Positions 63,965 through 64,000 of a stretch of DNA of 64,000 nucleotides are shown piece after piece; position 1 is the first letter of the stretch, and the number at the start of each line of letters is the position of its first letter. The notes below the pieces were generated by a model that was given only the letters and a program-made list of their open reading frames with translations, had not been told where the DNA came from and did no database searches. The translations under genes and the position numbers were made by a program. Origin of the DNA: Dendrolimus kikuchii (lineage: Eukaryota; Arthropoda; Insecta; Lepidoptera; Lasiocampidae). The stretch covers positions 3,003,051 through 3,067,050 of the forward strand of contig CM034391.1 in NCBI GenBank assembly GCA_019925095.2, read 5' to 3'.

Positions 63965-64000
63965 ATCGGGAGTAAAATCGAGTAGAAATTATTAGTTTTA

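Overview
The window looks like nuclear DNA of an insect, most probably a moth or butterfly. The background is AT-rich. Genes are split by introns of up to about 12 kb that are packed with mobile elements: Helitrons with a TCTATACTAATATTATAAAG-like 5' end and a CTAG 3' end, RTE-type and R1-type non-LTR retrotransposon tails, tRNA-derived SINEs, foldback elements and solo LTRs. Species is not claimed. All exon models were built by eye from reading frame, GT/AG sites and phase agreement.

Four host genes are supported. (1) Minus strand, 1544-18977: a CTR/SLC31 copper transporter in four exons, 150 aa, with the MxxxM and GxxxG membrane motifs; its introns make up most of the left 19 kb. (2) Plus strand, 31217-33001: a single-exon RPAP2/Rtr1-type RNA polymerase II CTD phosphatase, 594 aa. 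(3) Minus strand, 35560-45680: folylpolyglutamate synthase in eight exons, 514 aa, with a likely mitochondrial presequence and a second in-frame Met for a cytosolic form. (4) Plus strand, 47814-63964: an adenylate kinase 8-like protein in up to twelve exons, 466 aa, with both nucleotide-binding sites eroded. FPGS and the AK8-like gene are divergently transcribed, about 2.1 kb apart. The genes share no pathway; one is copper transport, one Pol II recycling, one folate retention, and one probably flagellar.

By region: 1-19000 is the copper transporter gene with Helitrons, RTE copies, a hAT relic with intact ends, two palindromic elements and LTRs in its introns. 19000-31200 holds no convincing coding gene and is dominated by repeats, including a Helitron with a foldback element inside it. 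31200-33100 is RPAP2. 33100-35500 contains a 0.63-kb palindrome, an R1 tail and RTE copies. 35500-45700 is FPGS with R1, SINE, Helitron and RTE insertions in its introns. 45700-47800 is the divergent intergenic region. 47800-64000 is the AK8-like gene with R1 tails, RTE copies, a foldback element and a solo LTR in its introns.

The most distinctive features are the degenerate AK8-like kinase, the dual-start FPGS with an upstream ORF overlapping its first ATG, and the insertion history, which can be read directly from many target-site duplications and nested elements.
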